This document shows positions 1-9,598 of a stretch of DNA of 64,000 nt, one piece after another. The position numbers and the translations under genes are program-made. Each line of letters begins with the position of its first letter. Position 1 is the first letter of the stretch. Origin of the DNA: CBDDKZ01 sp965230415 (GTDB lineage: Bacteria; Bacteroidota; Bacteroidia; Cytophagales; JAAEPT01); the NCBI GenBank assembly GCA_965230415.1, contig CBDDKZ010000005.1, positions 3,658,001 through 3,722,000 of the forward strand, in the 5' to 3' direction. The notes below the pieces were generated by a model that worked only from the letters and a program-made list of their open reading frames with translations, had not been told where the DNA came from and did no database searches.

Positions 1-1
1 T

Positions 2-91
2 GAGGAGAATGCTGGAAGAAAATATCACGTTTTAGAGGAATTGAATGTTAAACCTAATATTTCTTATCTGGCTAAGATTAGAAACGTTTAA
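2..91 (+). CDS. actB: C-terminal end of alternative complex III subunit B (ActB), partial
   Basis: An open frame enters from the left edge and stops with TAA at 89-91. The 29 visible residues end in YHVLEELNVKPNISYLAKIR-N-V, which fits the tail of the large molybdopterin-oxidoreductase-like/Fe-S subunit ActB. Identification rests on this tail and on its position directly ahead of actC, 14 bases upstream. The rest of the gene, and presumably the cytochrome subunit ActA, lie outside the window. Confidence 0.75.
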   Translation, partial: EENAGRKYHVLEELNVKPNISYLAKIRNV

Positions 92-105
92 TTTATTGAT
101 AAACT

Positions 106-1470
106 ATGCAGGTAACGTCACACGTTAGACCGCCACTCGTAACAGGGGGGAAAACTTACCATGACATCACAGAGGATGTCAGCAGACATGTAGAGGCCAA
201 GCCAAATATTCGTTGGATGTTGGCGTTCGGTACTTCTGTATGCGTATTGTTAATCGGAGCTGTAGCCGTATATCATTTACTTTTTTATGGTATCGGTGAA
301 TGGGGATTGAATAAAACTGTAGGCTGGGCCTGGGATATTACCAACTTTGTTTGGTGGGTAGGTATTGGTCACGCAGGTACCTTGATATCTGCTGTTTTGT
401 TATTATTTAGACAAAAGTGGCGAACAAGTATCAACCGTGCAGCGGAAGCCATGACCATATTTGCCGTAATTTGTGCTTTAATGTTCCCGATGTTGCACCA
501 GGGACGTCCTTGGGTGGGTATGTATTGGTCATTACCTTTCCCCAACGTATTTGGCGAATTATGGGTGAACTTTAATTCACCGCTTTTATGGGACGTTTTT
601 GCGATCTCAACTTATTTCACCGTTTCTTTGGTATTCTGGTACATCGGTTTAGTACCTGATTTCGCTACTATTCGAGATAGAGCACAAAACAAAATATCGA
701 GATTTATTTACGGTTCATTATCACTTGGCTGGGATGGCGCGGCGAAAACGTGGATGCGCTATGAATCAGTTGCACTGATTTTAGCCGGTGTATGTACACC
801 ACTAGTACTTTCCGTTCATACTATTGTATCTTTTGACTTTGCAACATCTGTTATACCTGGGTGGCATACAACAATTTTTCCACCTTACTTCGTTGCAGGA
901 GCAATTTTCTCCGGGTTTGCAATGGTATTAACACTCATGCTTATCACGAGAAAAGTATACAAACTGGAAGACTATATTACCATCAATCACATCGAATCGA
1001 TGAATAAGATTATGATGGCAACGGGTTCCATCGTAGGGGTAGCTTACATTACGGAGTTTGTGATTGCCTTTTATTCAGGTGTACAGGGTGAATCATATTG
1101 TTTCATGAACAGAATGGCTGGACCATACTGGTGGGCATATTGGTCTATGATGACTTGTAACGTGATTTCTCCTCAGTTAATGTGGTTCAAAAAACTAAGA
1201 ACAAGTATACCTTTTACCTTCTTCCTTTCTATAGTGGTGAATATTGGTATGTGGTTTGAGCGCTTTGTGATTATTGTGACATCTTTACATAGAGATTATT
1301 TGCCGTCTAGTTGGGCATACTTCAAACCTACATGGGTTGACGTTGGTACATATGTATTTACATTTGGTTTGTTTTTTACCTTGTTCTTTTTGTTTGCAAA
1401 GGCATTTCCGGTAATAAACATGGCTGAGGTAAAATCAATTTTGAAAAGTTCATCTGAAAGAAAGAAGTAA
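106..1470 (+). CDS. actC: Alternative complex III subunit C, NrfD-like quinol-binding membrane protein
   Basis: A 454-residue polytopic protein with roughly ten hydrophobic segments after a cytoplasmic N-terminus of about 45 residues. It belongs to the NrfD/PsrC family, in which the membrane bundle binds quinol and passes electrons to the Fe-S subunit. The gene follows actB by 14 bases and stops one base before actD, so the order B-C-D-E-F of alternative complex III is kept. In this complex ActC and ActF are the two homologous quinol-site subunits. Length and charge pattern are normal for the family and no lesion is seen. Confidence 0.93.
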   Translation: MQVTSHVRPPLVTGGKTYHDITEDVSRHVEAKPNIRWMLAFGTSVCVLLIGAVAVYHLLFYGIGEWGLNKTVGWAWDITNFVWWVGIGHAGTLISAVLLLFRQKWRTSINRAAEAMTIFAVICALMFPMLHQGRPWVGMYWSLPFPNVFGELWVNFNSPLLWDVFAISTYFTVSLVFWYIGLVPDFATIRDRAQNKISRFIYGSLSLGWDGAAKTWMRYESVALILAGVCTPLVLSVHTIVSFDFATSVIPGWHTTIFPPYFVAGAIFSGFAMVLTLMLITRKVYKLEDYITINHIESMNKIMMATGSIVGVAYITEFVIAFYSGVQGESYCFMNRMAGPYWWAYWSMMTCNVISPQLMWFKKLRTSIPFTFFLSIVVNIGMWFERFVIIVTSLHRDYLPSSWAYFKPTWVDVGTYVFTFGLFFTLFFLFAKAFPVINMAEVKSILKSSSERKK

Positions 1471-1471
1471 T

Positions 1472-2038
1472 ATGAGCGCAGGAGGTAGAAATTATTTATT
1501 AGGCATCTACGACGACGAAGACGTGCTGCTTAATGGTGTTAAGCAAGTGCGAGATGCCGGAGTAAAAATCGAAGAAGTATTTACTCCGTATCCGGTTCAT
1601 GGTTTAGAGCATGTATTGGGGTACAAACGTACGAGATTGCCTATCGTTGCTTTCCTATTCGCCATGACAGGTATGACACTTGCTCTTGTTATGCAAATTG
1701 GAATGCTGGTTATAGATTGGCCCATGAATATTGGAGGTAAACCTAACTTTGCGTTTCCCGATTTCGTTCCGGTTACTTTTGAACTATCAATCTTATTAGC
1801 TTCATTCGGAATGGTGGGCACATTCTTAGTGAGAAGTGATTTAAAACCTCACAAAAAAGTTAGAATATACGATAAAAGGAGCACCGACGATAAACATGTA
1901 ATGGCTGTTGATTTGGACCTGAATTCGCAGTCGGTTGAAGAAATAAAAAGTGTATTAAGTGCCTCCGGGTGTGTTGAGGTAAATAAAAAAGAGTTTGACG
2001 GACATGTTGAAATCACAAATGATGAAGATAATGTATAA
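1472..2038 (+). CDS. actD: Alternative complex III subunit D (DUF3341)
   Basis: A 188-residue protein with a soluble N-terminal part (about residues 1-55, beginning with a YLLGIYDDEDVLL stretch), two transmembrane helices at about 58-80 and 103-122, and a short soluble C-terminal domain. This is the DUF3341 arrangement of ActD, a small integral subunit that packs against ActC in alternative complex III. It starts one base after the actC stop and its 3' end overlaps the start of actE, which points to translational coupling. Confidence 0.92.
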   Translation: MSAGGRNYLLGIYDDEDVLLNGVKQVRDAGVKIEEVFTPYPVHGLEHVLGYKRTRLPIVAFLFAMTGMTLALVMQIGMLVIDWPMNIGGKPNFAFPDFVPVTFELSILLASFGMVGTFLVRSDLKPHKKVRIYDKRSTDDKHVMAVDLDLNSQSVEEIKSVLSASGCVEVNKKEFDGHVEITNDEDNV

Positions 2039-2801
2039 GCTTTTTAATATAAGATTATTAACATTGATTATTGGAATGTCACTGATGACACTTTCTTCAT
2101 GTTATGATGTGAAGCAGCGTGCCAGTGAGGAAGACTCTGATAAGAGACGAAGTGACTCAGGGGTTGAATATGCTCCGCAGATGTACCATTCAGAGGCATA
2201 TGATCCAATGAGTCAAATAGAAGATAAAGAATCGGGCTTGAACTACTGGCCTTTTAATTATGTAGGTACTTCTGCCGAAATGGGAGGAACACCACATGGT
2301 GAATGGTATAATTCTAACTATTGGAATCCTTACGGCATGAACATGAGACAGCCGGCTACAGGAACGGTAATGAGAGGTATTACTTACTTTCATTTTCCAG
2401 ACTCGGTAGACGTTAATAGTGATAATGGCCGTAATTATTCGAACGATTATCATATGAATCCAATGGCGCCTGAAATGGAAATGCAGGTATCAGAAACAGG
2501 TGATACTTCAATGGTTGTTAGCGCAAGCAGTGATAACTACCTGGCCGATGGTAAGGAATTGTTTACACGCTTTTGTTCCCACTGTCATGGAAAGGCGGGA
2601 ATGGGAGATGGTCCTGTTGCAGATCCGAAGAAATTTGCCGGAGTGGCGAGTTTACAGTCGGCTGCTATGACCGGTAAGAAAGCGGGTTATGTCTATCATG
2701 TTATCACGCATGGTAAAAATAATATGCGTTCTCATGCTGCACAGTTAGATGAAGTGGAGCGATGGAAGATAGCTGAATACGTAATTAGACTAAAAAAATA
2801 A
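2022..2801 (+). CDS. actE: Alternative complex III subunit E, mono-heme cytochrome c lipoprotein
   Basis: A lipoprotein-type signal (hydrophobic run ending LSS-C, about residues 8-27) is followed by a periplasmic linker and a C-terminal class I cytochrome c domain. The heme motif is C-S-H-C-H in the stretch FCSHCHGKAGMGDGPV, and the Met of GKNNMRS is a likely axial ligand. ActE takes electrons in alternative complex III and is lipid-anchored on the periplasmic side. ATG codons exist at 2004, 2019, 2022 and 2031; I chose 2022 because it gives a compact signal peptide (MKIMYKLF...). All of these overlap the actD 3' end. Confidence 0.9.
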   Translation: MKIMYKLFNIRLLTLIIGMSLMTLSSCYDVKQRASEEDSDKRRSDSGVEYAPQMYHSEAYDPMSQIEDKESGLNYWPFNYVGTSAEMGGTPHGEWYNSNYWNPYGMNMRQPATGTVMRGITYFHFPDSVDVNSDNGRNYSNDYHMNPMAPEMEMQVSETGDTSMVVSASSDNYLADGKELFTRFCSHCHGKAGMGDGPVADPKKFAGVASLQSAAMTGKKAGYVYHVITHGKNNMRSHAAQLDEVERWKIAEYVIRLKK

Positions 2802-2826
2802 TCATTTATTAATCTTTTTGTTAAAG

Positions 2827-4212
2827 ATGGTTGCAGAGGAACAATTTAATTTTAATGGCAATGTAAAACGTAAAATCTTTACCTATTTAGGTATTGGTGT
2901 TGTACTTTTTGCCATAGGTGTTTTAGGTTTATCAAATGGTTGGTGGGGGCATCGCGAAGCAGCTCATGGGCACGGGGCTCATCATGAAGTAAGTGCACAT
3001 GAGGAGCACGGTGCACATGCAGATGCACATGGTGCGGAAGCTCACCACGAAGAAGGACATAACGAACATGCCGAATCGGCTCATGGTGGCCATCATGGTC
3101 CAACGCCTATGAAAAGAGTGGTAATGGGAATTTGGCAGAACAGTGTATTCTTTTTAGGAATTGCTGTTTGCGGTGTATTCTTTTTGGCTGTTAACTATAT
3201 TACATGGGCTGGTTGGTCAGCATTACTTAAGCGTATATTCGAAAGCTTTGGTTATTACCTATTACCAGGTGGTATAATTTTGATTGTAACATGGTTTTTG
3301 TTTAACCACGATATTTTTCACTGGACGCATATGGAACTATATGATGAAGGCAGTGAACAATTTGATCCTATTATCGCTGGAAAAGAGTGGTACCTTGCTA
3401 AAGGGTTCTTTATTGCCAGAATGTTTGTTTATATCGGCGGTTGGTATGTGTTCTGGAAATTCTTGAGAGGAGAGTCCATATTGGAAGATAAGAATGGGGG
3501 AGAGTTACATCATGCCAGACAAATTAACTGGTCTGCAGGATTTGTAGTATTCTTTGCAGTGTCTTCTTCTATGAGTGCCTGGGATTGGGTTATGTCAATA
3601 GATACACACTGGTTTAGTACGATGTTCGGCTGGTATGTATTTGCCAGCTGGTTCGTAACTGCTTTAAGTATTATCACATACATTGTAGTAAGGCTAAAAG
3701 ATTCGGGATACCTTACTCAGGTAAATGCAGAACATTTACATGACTTGGGTAAGTTCATGTTTGCATTCAGTATCTTCTGGACTTATATTTGGTTCTCCCA
3801 ATTTATTCTTTATTGGTACTCAAATATTCCGGAAGAAACGATTTGGTTCGTGGAAAGATTATTTAACAATATGGGTGTATATGCTCCTATTTTTGTAATC
3901 AACTTGGTGATTAATTTTGTGTTCCCGTTCTTCTTCTTCATGACGAGGGATGCTAAGCGCTTCGGCACTTTACTTAAGGTAGGTGCGTGCTGTTTAGTAG
4001 TAGGACATTGGTTTGACTTTTACTTAATGATGATGCCAGGTACATTAAACGAATTTGGTGGATTTGATTTAGGAATGATATTTATGGAATTGGGCTTGTT
4101 CTTGATTTTCGCTTGTATCTTTGTATTCAGTGTGCTGTTTGGTTTATCGAAAGCTCCGCTGGTGGCAAAGAACCATCCATTTATTCAAGAAAGTATTCAT
4201 CATCATACCTAA
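2827..4212 (+). CDS. actF: Alternative complex III subunit F, NrfD-like quinol-binding membrane protein
   Basis: A 461-residue multi-pass membrane protein of the NrfD-like quinol:cytochrome c oxidoreductase type, homologous in role to ActC. After a first helix at about residues 17-37 comes a strikingly His/Glu/Ala-rich soluble segment (about 42-92), then roughly nine more helices. The frame opens at a TTG at 2818, but the ATG at 2827 gives a normal start (MVAEEQFNFN). It closes the ACIII gene set and is followed 37 bases later by coxB, a linkage known for ACIII and oxygen reductases that form a supercomplex. Confidence 0.92.
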   Translation: MVAEEQFNFNGNVKRKIFTYLGIGVVLFAIGVLGLSNGWWGHREAAHGHGAHHEVSAHEEHGAHADAHGAEAHHEEGHNEHAESAHGGHHGPTPMKRVVMGIWQNSVFFLGIAVCGVFFLAVNYITWAGWSALLKRIFESFGYYLLPGGIILIVTWFLFNHDIFHWTHMELYDEGSEQFDPIIAGKEWYLAKGFFIARMFVYIGGWYVFWKFLRGESILEDKNGGELHHARQINWSAGFVVFFAVSSSMSAWDWVMSIDTHWFSTMFGWYVFASWFVTALSIITYIVVRLKDSGYLTQVNAEHLHDLGKFMFAFSIFWTYIWFSQFILYWYSNIPEETIWFVERLFNNMGVYAPIFVINLVINFVFPFFFFMTRDAKRFGTLLKVGACCLVVGHWFDFYLMMMPGTLNEFGGFDLGMIFMELGLFLIFACIFVFSVLFGLSKAPLVAKNHPFIQESIHHHT

Positions 4213-4249
4213 AATAAGGTTTTAAAAAATTATATAAGATAATATTATT

Positions 4250-5437
4250 ATGACGCAGGCAATAATACTTATTTGTGTAGTTCTAGTCTTAGTTGTACTG
4301 ATTTTATTAGCTCGAGTACAAAATTTGACAAAGATTGCGAAAGGGGACGAAGAAAAAGGCGGTCTAACTAATAAGTTAAATGCAGCACTTTTTGTGTTAA
4401 TATTCCTGGTAGGAACTTCAGTTTTTATTTGGTATACCATAAAAGGAGATTACCTATTACCAGAATCGGCTTCTGAACACGGAAAAAGGACAGATAGTCT
4501 CATGTTCGTTACTACAGTAATCATTAGTATCGTATTTGTTCTTACAAACGCATTATTATTCTTTTTTGCTTTTAGATATCAATATAAGAAAGGTAAAGTA
4601 GCTACCTATTATCCGGATAATCATAAATTAGAGATTATTTGGACAATTATACCGGCACTTGTCCTTACTTACTTGGTGTTTAATGGTTGGAGAGAATGGA
4701 CCGCAATTACAGACGGACCTAGCGCAGAGGAAATGGCAAAGGAAAAACCTGTTGAATTGGAAATTGTTGGTCAACAATTTTATTGGAATTGTAGATATCC
4801 CGGACAAGATGGTGAATTGGGAGACCATTATTACAAAAGAATTAATGCTTCCAATGCCTTTGGCCTGAAAGTAGAAGATAAAGCCGGTTTAGATGATTTC
4901 ATGCCAAGAGAGATTCATATTCCGGTTAATAAAACAATACATTTTAAGATTAGAGCGAAAGATGTTTTACATAGTGTTTTTGCTCCGCACTTCCGATTAA
5001 AGATGGATGCGGTTCCGGGAATGCCAACTGAATTCTGGTTCAAACCAACTAAAACTACCCAACAAATGCGTGAAGAACTTAAAGGTGATCCACGTTACAG
5101 GGTGAAGGATGAAGATGGTGTAGCGAGATGGGAACGCTTTGAGTATGAAATTGCATGTACTGAAATTTGTGGACGAGGCCATTTTAGTATGAAATACAAA
5201 ATTGTGGTTGACACAGAAGAAGATTACAAGAAGTGGTATAATGAACAAAAGGCATGGTCTGAAAACGAAGATTCCAAAGCATACATTTTGGACTATTTAA
5301 GTGAGAACAATCCGGAGTTGCTTGAAGATTATGCCTCTTATATAGAGCAATTGTCTTCAAGTCAGAACGTGGTTGAAGAAGAACCCACACAAGAAATTTC
5401 GAAAGAAGAGGAAGTTTCTGCAATAACAAGTTTATAA
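4250..5437 (+). CDS. coxB: Cytochrome c oxidase subunit II
   Basis: A 395-residue subunit II with three hydrophobic segments near the N-terminus (about 1-22, 45-65 and 85-108) and a periplasmic cupredoxin domain. The CuA centre is complete: His241 (VLHSVFAPHF) and C303-x3-C307-x3-H311-x2-M314 in CTEICGRGHFSMKY. The aromatic QQFYWNCRYPG patch is the usual electron entry site. No fused cytochrome c domain is present, so electrons must arrive directly from ACIII or a separate cytochrome. The C-terminal 60 residues are acidic and low in complexity. It stands 29 bases upstream of coxA in the same operon. Confidence 0.95.
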   Translation: MTQAIILICVVLVLVVLILLARVQNLTKIAKGDEEKGGLTNKLNAALFVLIFLVGTSVFIWYTIKGDYLLPESASEHGKRTDSLMFVTTVIISIVFVLTNALLFFFAFRYQYKKGKVATYYPDNHKLEIIWTIIPALVLTYLVFNGWREWTAITDGPSAEEMAKEKPVELEIVGQQFYWNCRYPGQDGELGDHYYKRINASNAFGLKVEDKAGLDDFMPREIHIPVNKTIHFKIRAKDVLHSVFAPHFRLKMDAVPGMPTEFWFKPTKTTQQMREELKGDPRYRVKDEDGVARWERFEYEIACTEICGRGHFSMKYKIVVDTEEDYKKWYNEQKAWSENEDSKAYILDYLSENNPELLEDYASYIEQLSSSQNVVEEEPTQEISKEEEVSAITSL

Positions 5438-5466
5438 ATTATTAATAGATATACATTCTTAAAGAT

Positions 5467-7290
5467 ATGTCAGGAGTAGCAATAGCGGCAGATCACGGAC
5501 ACGACGATCATCATGATGATCATCACGAACAAGGGTTTATAGAGAAGTATGTATTTAGCATGGACCACAAGGTCATTGCTAAACAATTTCTAATAACCGG
5601 TCTGATATGGGCATTGATAGGCGGAGGTTTATCAGCACTTTTTAGAATTCAATTAGGGTTTCCTGATGCGGATTTATCATGGCTAAGGCCTTTACTTGGT
5701 GAATGGATAAAAATAGCCGATGATGGACGCGGAACATTAGATCCGGAATTTTTTCTGGCTCTTGTTACTATGCACGGTACAATCATGGTATTCTTTGTAC
5801 TTACCGCAGGATTGTCAGGTACATTTTCGAACTTCTTAATTCCACTGCAAATTGGTGCACGTGATATGGCATCAGGGTTTATGAACATGTTATCTTACTG
5901 GTTCTTTTTTGTTTCCAGTATTTTAATGTTTGTTTCCCTATTTCTAAAAACAGGACCGGCTTCCGGTGGCTGGGTAATTTATCCGCCATTAAGTGCTTTG
6001 CCTCAGGCAATGCAGGGATCCGGATTGGGTATGACGCTGTGGTTATGTGCAATGGCATTGTTTATTGCTTCATCGTTATTAGGTGGTATAAACTATATTG
6101 TAACAGTCATAAACCTTAGAACCAAAGGTTTGACATTTACAAAATTACCGCTTTCCATATGGTCATTCTTCATCACGGCTATTATTGGTTTATTATCTTT
6201 CCCTGTATTATTATCGGCAGCCTTATTATTAATTATGGACAGAAGCTTTGGTACAAGTTTCTATTTGTCTGATATCTATATTCAGGGTGAGGCATTAGCA
6301 AATGTAGGGGGGAGCCCAATATTATTCCAACACTTGTTTTGGTTTTTAGGACACCCGGAGGTATACATTGTAATTCTTCCTGCTTTAGGTATTACTTCGG
6401 AAGTAATAGCTACAAACTCCAGAAAACCTATATTCGGTTATAGAGCCATGATTGGCTCTATGTTGGGAATTGCATTTTTATCCTTTATTGTATGGGCGCA
6501 CCACATGTTCGTCTCCGGAATGAATCCATTCCTGGGATCTATATTTATGTTCCTGACATTGATTATTGCGGTACCTTCCGCCGTTAAGGCATTTAACTAC
6601 ATAACAACCATTTGGAAAGGAAACGTTGTGTTTACCACAGCGATGTTGTTTTCTATTGGCTTGGTTTCCTTGTTTATCTCAGGTGGTGTTACGGGTATTG
6701 TACTAGGTAATTCAGCTTTAGACATTCAATTACATGATACCTACTTTGTAGTTGGTCACTTTCACCTTGTAATGGGGGCTGCTGCATTCTTTGGGATGAT
6801 GGCAGGTGTTTACCATTGGTTTCCTAAAATGTTTGGAAGAATGATGGACAAGCGACTAGGGATGATACACTTCTGGTTTACATTCGTAGGAGTATATATG
6901 GTGTTTTTCCCAATGCACTATATCGGAATTTCAGGTTTTCCAAGACGTTATTATTCATTCGCCAATTTTGATACCTTTAACATATTAACAGATGCAAATA
7001 CGCTAATAAGTGTGTCTGCCTTCATCGCATTGAGTGCACAATTAATATTTGGTTTTAATTTCTTCTACAGTATTTTCAAGGGTAGAAAAGCACCTGCTAA
7101 TCCATGGAATTCTACTACTTTGGAGTGGACAACACCAATAAATCCAGGACATGGTAACTGGCCGGGACCTATTCCGGAAGTTCATAGATGGCCTTATGAC
7201 TATAGTAAGCCTGGTGCTAAAGAAGACTTTATACCACAACATATACCTTATTCGGAAACTCCTGAGTCAAACAGGCCTGGTGAAGAGTAA
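5467..7290 (+). CDS. coxA: Cytochrome c oxidase subunit I (heme-copper oxygen reductase, A1 type)
   Basis: A 607-residue catalytic subunit with about twelve helices. The heme a ligand region (TMHGTIMVFF), the GHPEVY motif (H296, E298, Y300), the CuB His pair in WAHHMFVSGM and the DTYFVVGHFHLVMG heme-ligand segment are all present. His296/Tyr300 form the known His-Tyr cross-link site, and Glu298 marks the A1-type D channel. The N-terminus carries a short His/Asp-rich run (residues 8-24). It reduces oxygen to water and pumps protons. It lies between coxB and the heme O synthase gene, in the order expected for Bacteroidota. Confidence 0.97.
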   Translation: MSGVAIAADHGHDDHHDDHHEQGFIEKYVFSMDHKVIAKQFLITGLIWALIGGGLSALFRIQLGFPDADLSWLRPLLGEWIKIADDGRGTLDPEFFLALVTMHGTIMVFFVLTAGLSGTFSNFLIPLQIGARDMASGFMNMLSYWFFFVSSILMFVSLFLKTGPASGGWVIYPPLSALPQAMQGSGLGMTLWLCAMALFIASSLLGGINYIVTVINLRTKGLTFTKLPLSIWSFFITAIIGLLSFPVLLSAALLLIMDRSFGTSFYLSDIYIQGEALANVGGSPILFQHLFWFLGHPEVYIVILPALGITSEVIATNSRKPIFGYRAMIGSMLGIAFLSFIVWAHHMFVSGMNPFLGSIFMFLTLIIAVPSAVKAFNYITTIWKGNVVFTTAMLFSIGLVSLFISGGVTGIVLGNSALDIQLHDTYFVVGHFHLVMGAAAFFGMMAGVYHWFPKMFGRMMDKRLGMIHFWFTFVGVYMVFFPMHYIGISGFPRRYYSFANFDTFNILTDANTLISVSAFIALSAQLIFGFNFFYSIFKGRKAPANPWNSTTLEWTTPINPGHGNWPGPIPEVHRWPYDYSKPGAKEDFIPQHIPYSETPESNRPGEE

Positions 7291-7317
7291 GAATATAGAA
7301 CGCATTAAAAGTACTGG

Positions 7318-8217
7318 ATGATTTCAAATGGTGTAAATATAGCAGAAACGAGTAGTATTGGCATATTAGGTAAAATAAAGGCCTATGCACAATTACTAAA
7401 GTTCCGCTTATCATTTATTGTAGCGTTTTCTGCTGGTATGGCCTACCTGTTGGGGATGCGTGACGTTAATTGGTCACATTTTAGTCTGTTTATCATAGGT
7501 GGATTTTTAGTAACAGGATCTGCTAATATCATTAATCAGATTATTGAAGTGGAATATGACCGGTTAATGAAGCGAACAATGGGACGTCCATTACCTACAA
7601 ACAGACTTTCAAGTTTTGAGGCGGCGGTGTTTAGCCTGATAATCGGCTTGCTAGGGGTAAGTATACACCTTTATTTCATCAACGTATTGACAGCGGTATT
7701 ATCCTTTACTTCATTAGTGCTATATGGCTTCGTTTATACGCCTCTAAAAAGAGTCGGTCCGATAGCCGTGTTTGTCGGTGCGATTCCAGGAGCACTACCT
7801 GTATTGATTGGTTGGGTTGCGGCAAAAGGCTTAATTCAGCATGAAGCTTTAATTTTATTTGGCATACAGTTTATTTGGCAATTTCCACATTTTTGGGCCA
7901 TTGCCTGGGTAGCGGATGAGGACTATAAAAGAGCGGGGTTTAAATTATTGCCTTCCAATGGCGGGCGTGATTTAAATACTGCTTTTAATATTATGATTTA
8001 TACACTGATGTTAATACCATTGAGCTTATTACCCTTATTTGTGGGACTAACAGGTATCACTTCAGCGATCATAGTGACAATGGCGGGAATCGCCTTTTTA
8101 GCGCAAACATTTACATTGATGAAAAAATGCGATAAAAAGTCCGCGCTACGAATGATGTTTGGTTCATTCATCTATTTGCCGATTGTACAAATAGCTTATG
8201 TTTTAGACAAAATTTAA
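7318..8217 (+). CDS. ctaB: Protoheme IX farnesyltransferase (heme O synthase)
   Basis: A 299-residue UbiA-family prenyltransferase with about eight or nine helices. The polyprenyl-diphosphate motif appears as NQIIEVEYDRLMKRTMGRPL, a slightly altered form of the usual N-x3-D-x3-D-x2-M-x-R-T-x2-R-P with Glu at the first acidic position. A second conserved loop (WAIAWVADEDYKRAGFKLLP) is intact. It farnesylates heme B to heme O for the oxidase encoded around it. The stop codon overlaps the start of the next gene by one base. A heme A synthase gene is not in the window. Confidence 0.94.
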   Translation: MISNGVNIAETSSIGILGKIKAYAQLLKFRLSFIVAFSAGMAYLLGMRDVNWSHFSLFIIGGFLVTGSANIINQIIEVEYDRLMKRTMGRPLPTNRLSSFEAAVFSLIIGLLGVSIHLYFINVLTAVLSFTSLVLYGFVYTPLKRVGPIAVFVGAIPGALPVLIGWVAAKGLIQHEALILFGIQFIWQFPHFWAIAWVADEDYKRAGFKLLPSNGGRDLNTAFNIMIYTLMLIPLSLLPLFVGLTGITSAIIVTMAGIAFLAQTFTLMKKCDKKSALRMMFGSFIYLPIVQIAYVLDKI

Positions 8218-8807
8218 TGACACAAAACACACTTACATTGAACGACAAAAGAACAAATCTGGTGCCTAGCACAACCATGATGGTGTTGTTGTTTATAGCA
8301 ACGATAGTGATGGTATTTGCCGGATTAACCAGTGCCGTTATTGTGAAGAAAGGTGAGGGTGATTGGCTGTTATTTGATGTGCCGACCATATTTCAGATGA
8401 GTACGGCGCTAATAGTGCTGAGTAGTGTAGCATTGCAATTTGGGTTTAAATACACTAAAAGAGCCGGGAGTAAGCTCCCTTCCCTGACATTAATCGTTAC
8501 TACACTCTTGGGTATTGGTTTTATGATCTCTCAATTCATAGGGTGGTCTCACCTGGTGGATAATGGCATATTTTTGGGAGGGAAATATAGCAATGCAGCA
8601 GGTTCCTTTATGTATGTACTTACAATTTTACATTGGGTGCACATTTTAGCAGGAGTAATTTATTTATTGATAGTTACAGTTTTAGTTTCCAGAGGTAAAG
8701 ACTCAGAAAAGCGTATCCGAACATACCGGAACTGCGCAATATTCTGGCATTTCCTTGGAGGCCTTTGGTTATATTTATATATTTTTCTGATCTTAAATTA
8801 CGGTTAG
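8217..8807 (+). CDS. Cytochrome c oxidase subunit III-like protein (first copy)
   Basis: A 196-residue protein with five predicted helices in the fold of heme-copper oxidase subunit III. It is the short type with the helices that follow the first two of the canonical subunit. The C-terminal segment (RNCAIFWHFLGGLWLYLYI) matches the conserved final helix, with a WHF motif shared with the second copy downstream. Bacteroidota oxidase operons commonly carry two consecutive subunit III homologues, and this is the first. Its start overlaps the heme O synthase stop, and three bases separate it from the second copy. Confidence 0.88.
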   Translation: MTQNTLTLNDKRTNLVPSTTMMVLLFIATIVMVFAGLTSAVIVKKGEGDWLLFDVPTIFQMSTALIVLSSVALQFGFKYTKRAGSKLPSLTLIVTTLLGIGFMISQFIGWSHLVDNGIFLGGKYSNAAGSFMYVLTILHWVHILAGVIYLLIVTVLVSRGKDSEKRIRTYRNCAIFWHFLGGLWLYLYIFLILNYG

Positions 8808-8810
8808 ATT

Positions 8811-9569
8811 ATGGCTACGGTAGCAATAGAAGAACAGTCGAAAGAAGAATTATGGGGTGGCGGCGCTGCTCCCTTTAAAGCGAGTTATGGAAAGTTGATG
8901 ATGTGGTTTTTCCTGGTATCTGATGCTTTTACATTCTCAGGATTACTAATTGCATATGGTTTTGCTCGTTTCCGAAATGTTGCATATGACCCGAATGTGC
9001 ATGGGGCTGATTTTGTGCCATCTGTTGATTACTGGCCGATTCCTGAAAAGATATTTGATGCCGTTCCCATTTTAGGTGGTGGTTATCCCTTGGTTTTTGT
9101 AGGTATCATGACCTTCATCCTCATCATGAGTTCCGTAACAATGGTATTGGCTGTGGAAGCAGGTCAGCGAATGGACAAATTGGCTGTGGAAAAATGGATG
9201 TTATGGACGATCGTTGGAGGATTTGCTTTCTTAGGTTGCCAGGCATGGGAATGGACGCACTTTATTGTAGGTTCGCATAAGGATGGCTGGGGTATTCCGT
9301 TGGAAGATGGTACTGTGTTTACTGGTGCTAATCTGGTAATGAATGAATATGGACCTCCTGCATTTGCAGATTTCTTCTTCTTTATAACAGGATTTCATGG
9401 GACACACGTTTTCTCCGGAGTATTGTTAAACATCATTATTTTCTACAATGTAGCAACAGGTTTGTACCAGCACAGAGGCCACTACGAAATGGTTGAAAAG
9501 GTAGGTCTGTATTGGCACTTTGTAGACTTAGTATGGGTATTTGTATTTACCTTCTTTTATTTACTTTAA
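8811..9569 (+). CDS. Cytochrome c oxidase subunit III (second copy)
   Basis: A 252-residue subunit III homologue with about five to six helices. Conserved landmarks are FFFFITGFHGTHVFSGVLLN and the final YWHFVDLVWVFVFTFFYLL helix, both diagnostic of COX3. Compared with the first copy it is longer and carries a periplasmic loop after the first helix (about residues 50-75) and another in the middle. Subunit III stabilises subunit I and its proton uptake. It is followed 29 bases later by subunit IV. Confidence 0.93.
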   Translation: MATVAIEEQSKEELWGGGAAPFKASYGKLMMWFFLVSDAFTFSGLLIAYGFARFRNVAYDPNVHGADFVPSVDYWPIPEKIFDAVPILGGGYPLVFVGIMTFILIMSSVTMVLAVEAGQRMDKLAVEKWMLWTIVGGFAFLGCQAWEWTHFIVGSHKDGWGIPLEDGTVFTGANLVMNEYGPPAFADFFFFITGFHGTHVFSGVLLNIIIFYNVATGLYQHRGHYEMVEKVGLYWHFVDLVWVFVFTFFYLL

Positions 9570-9598
9570 GAGAAAGAAAAAATTAGATATTAAACATT

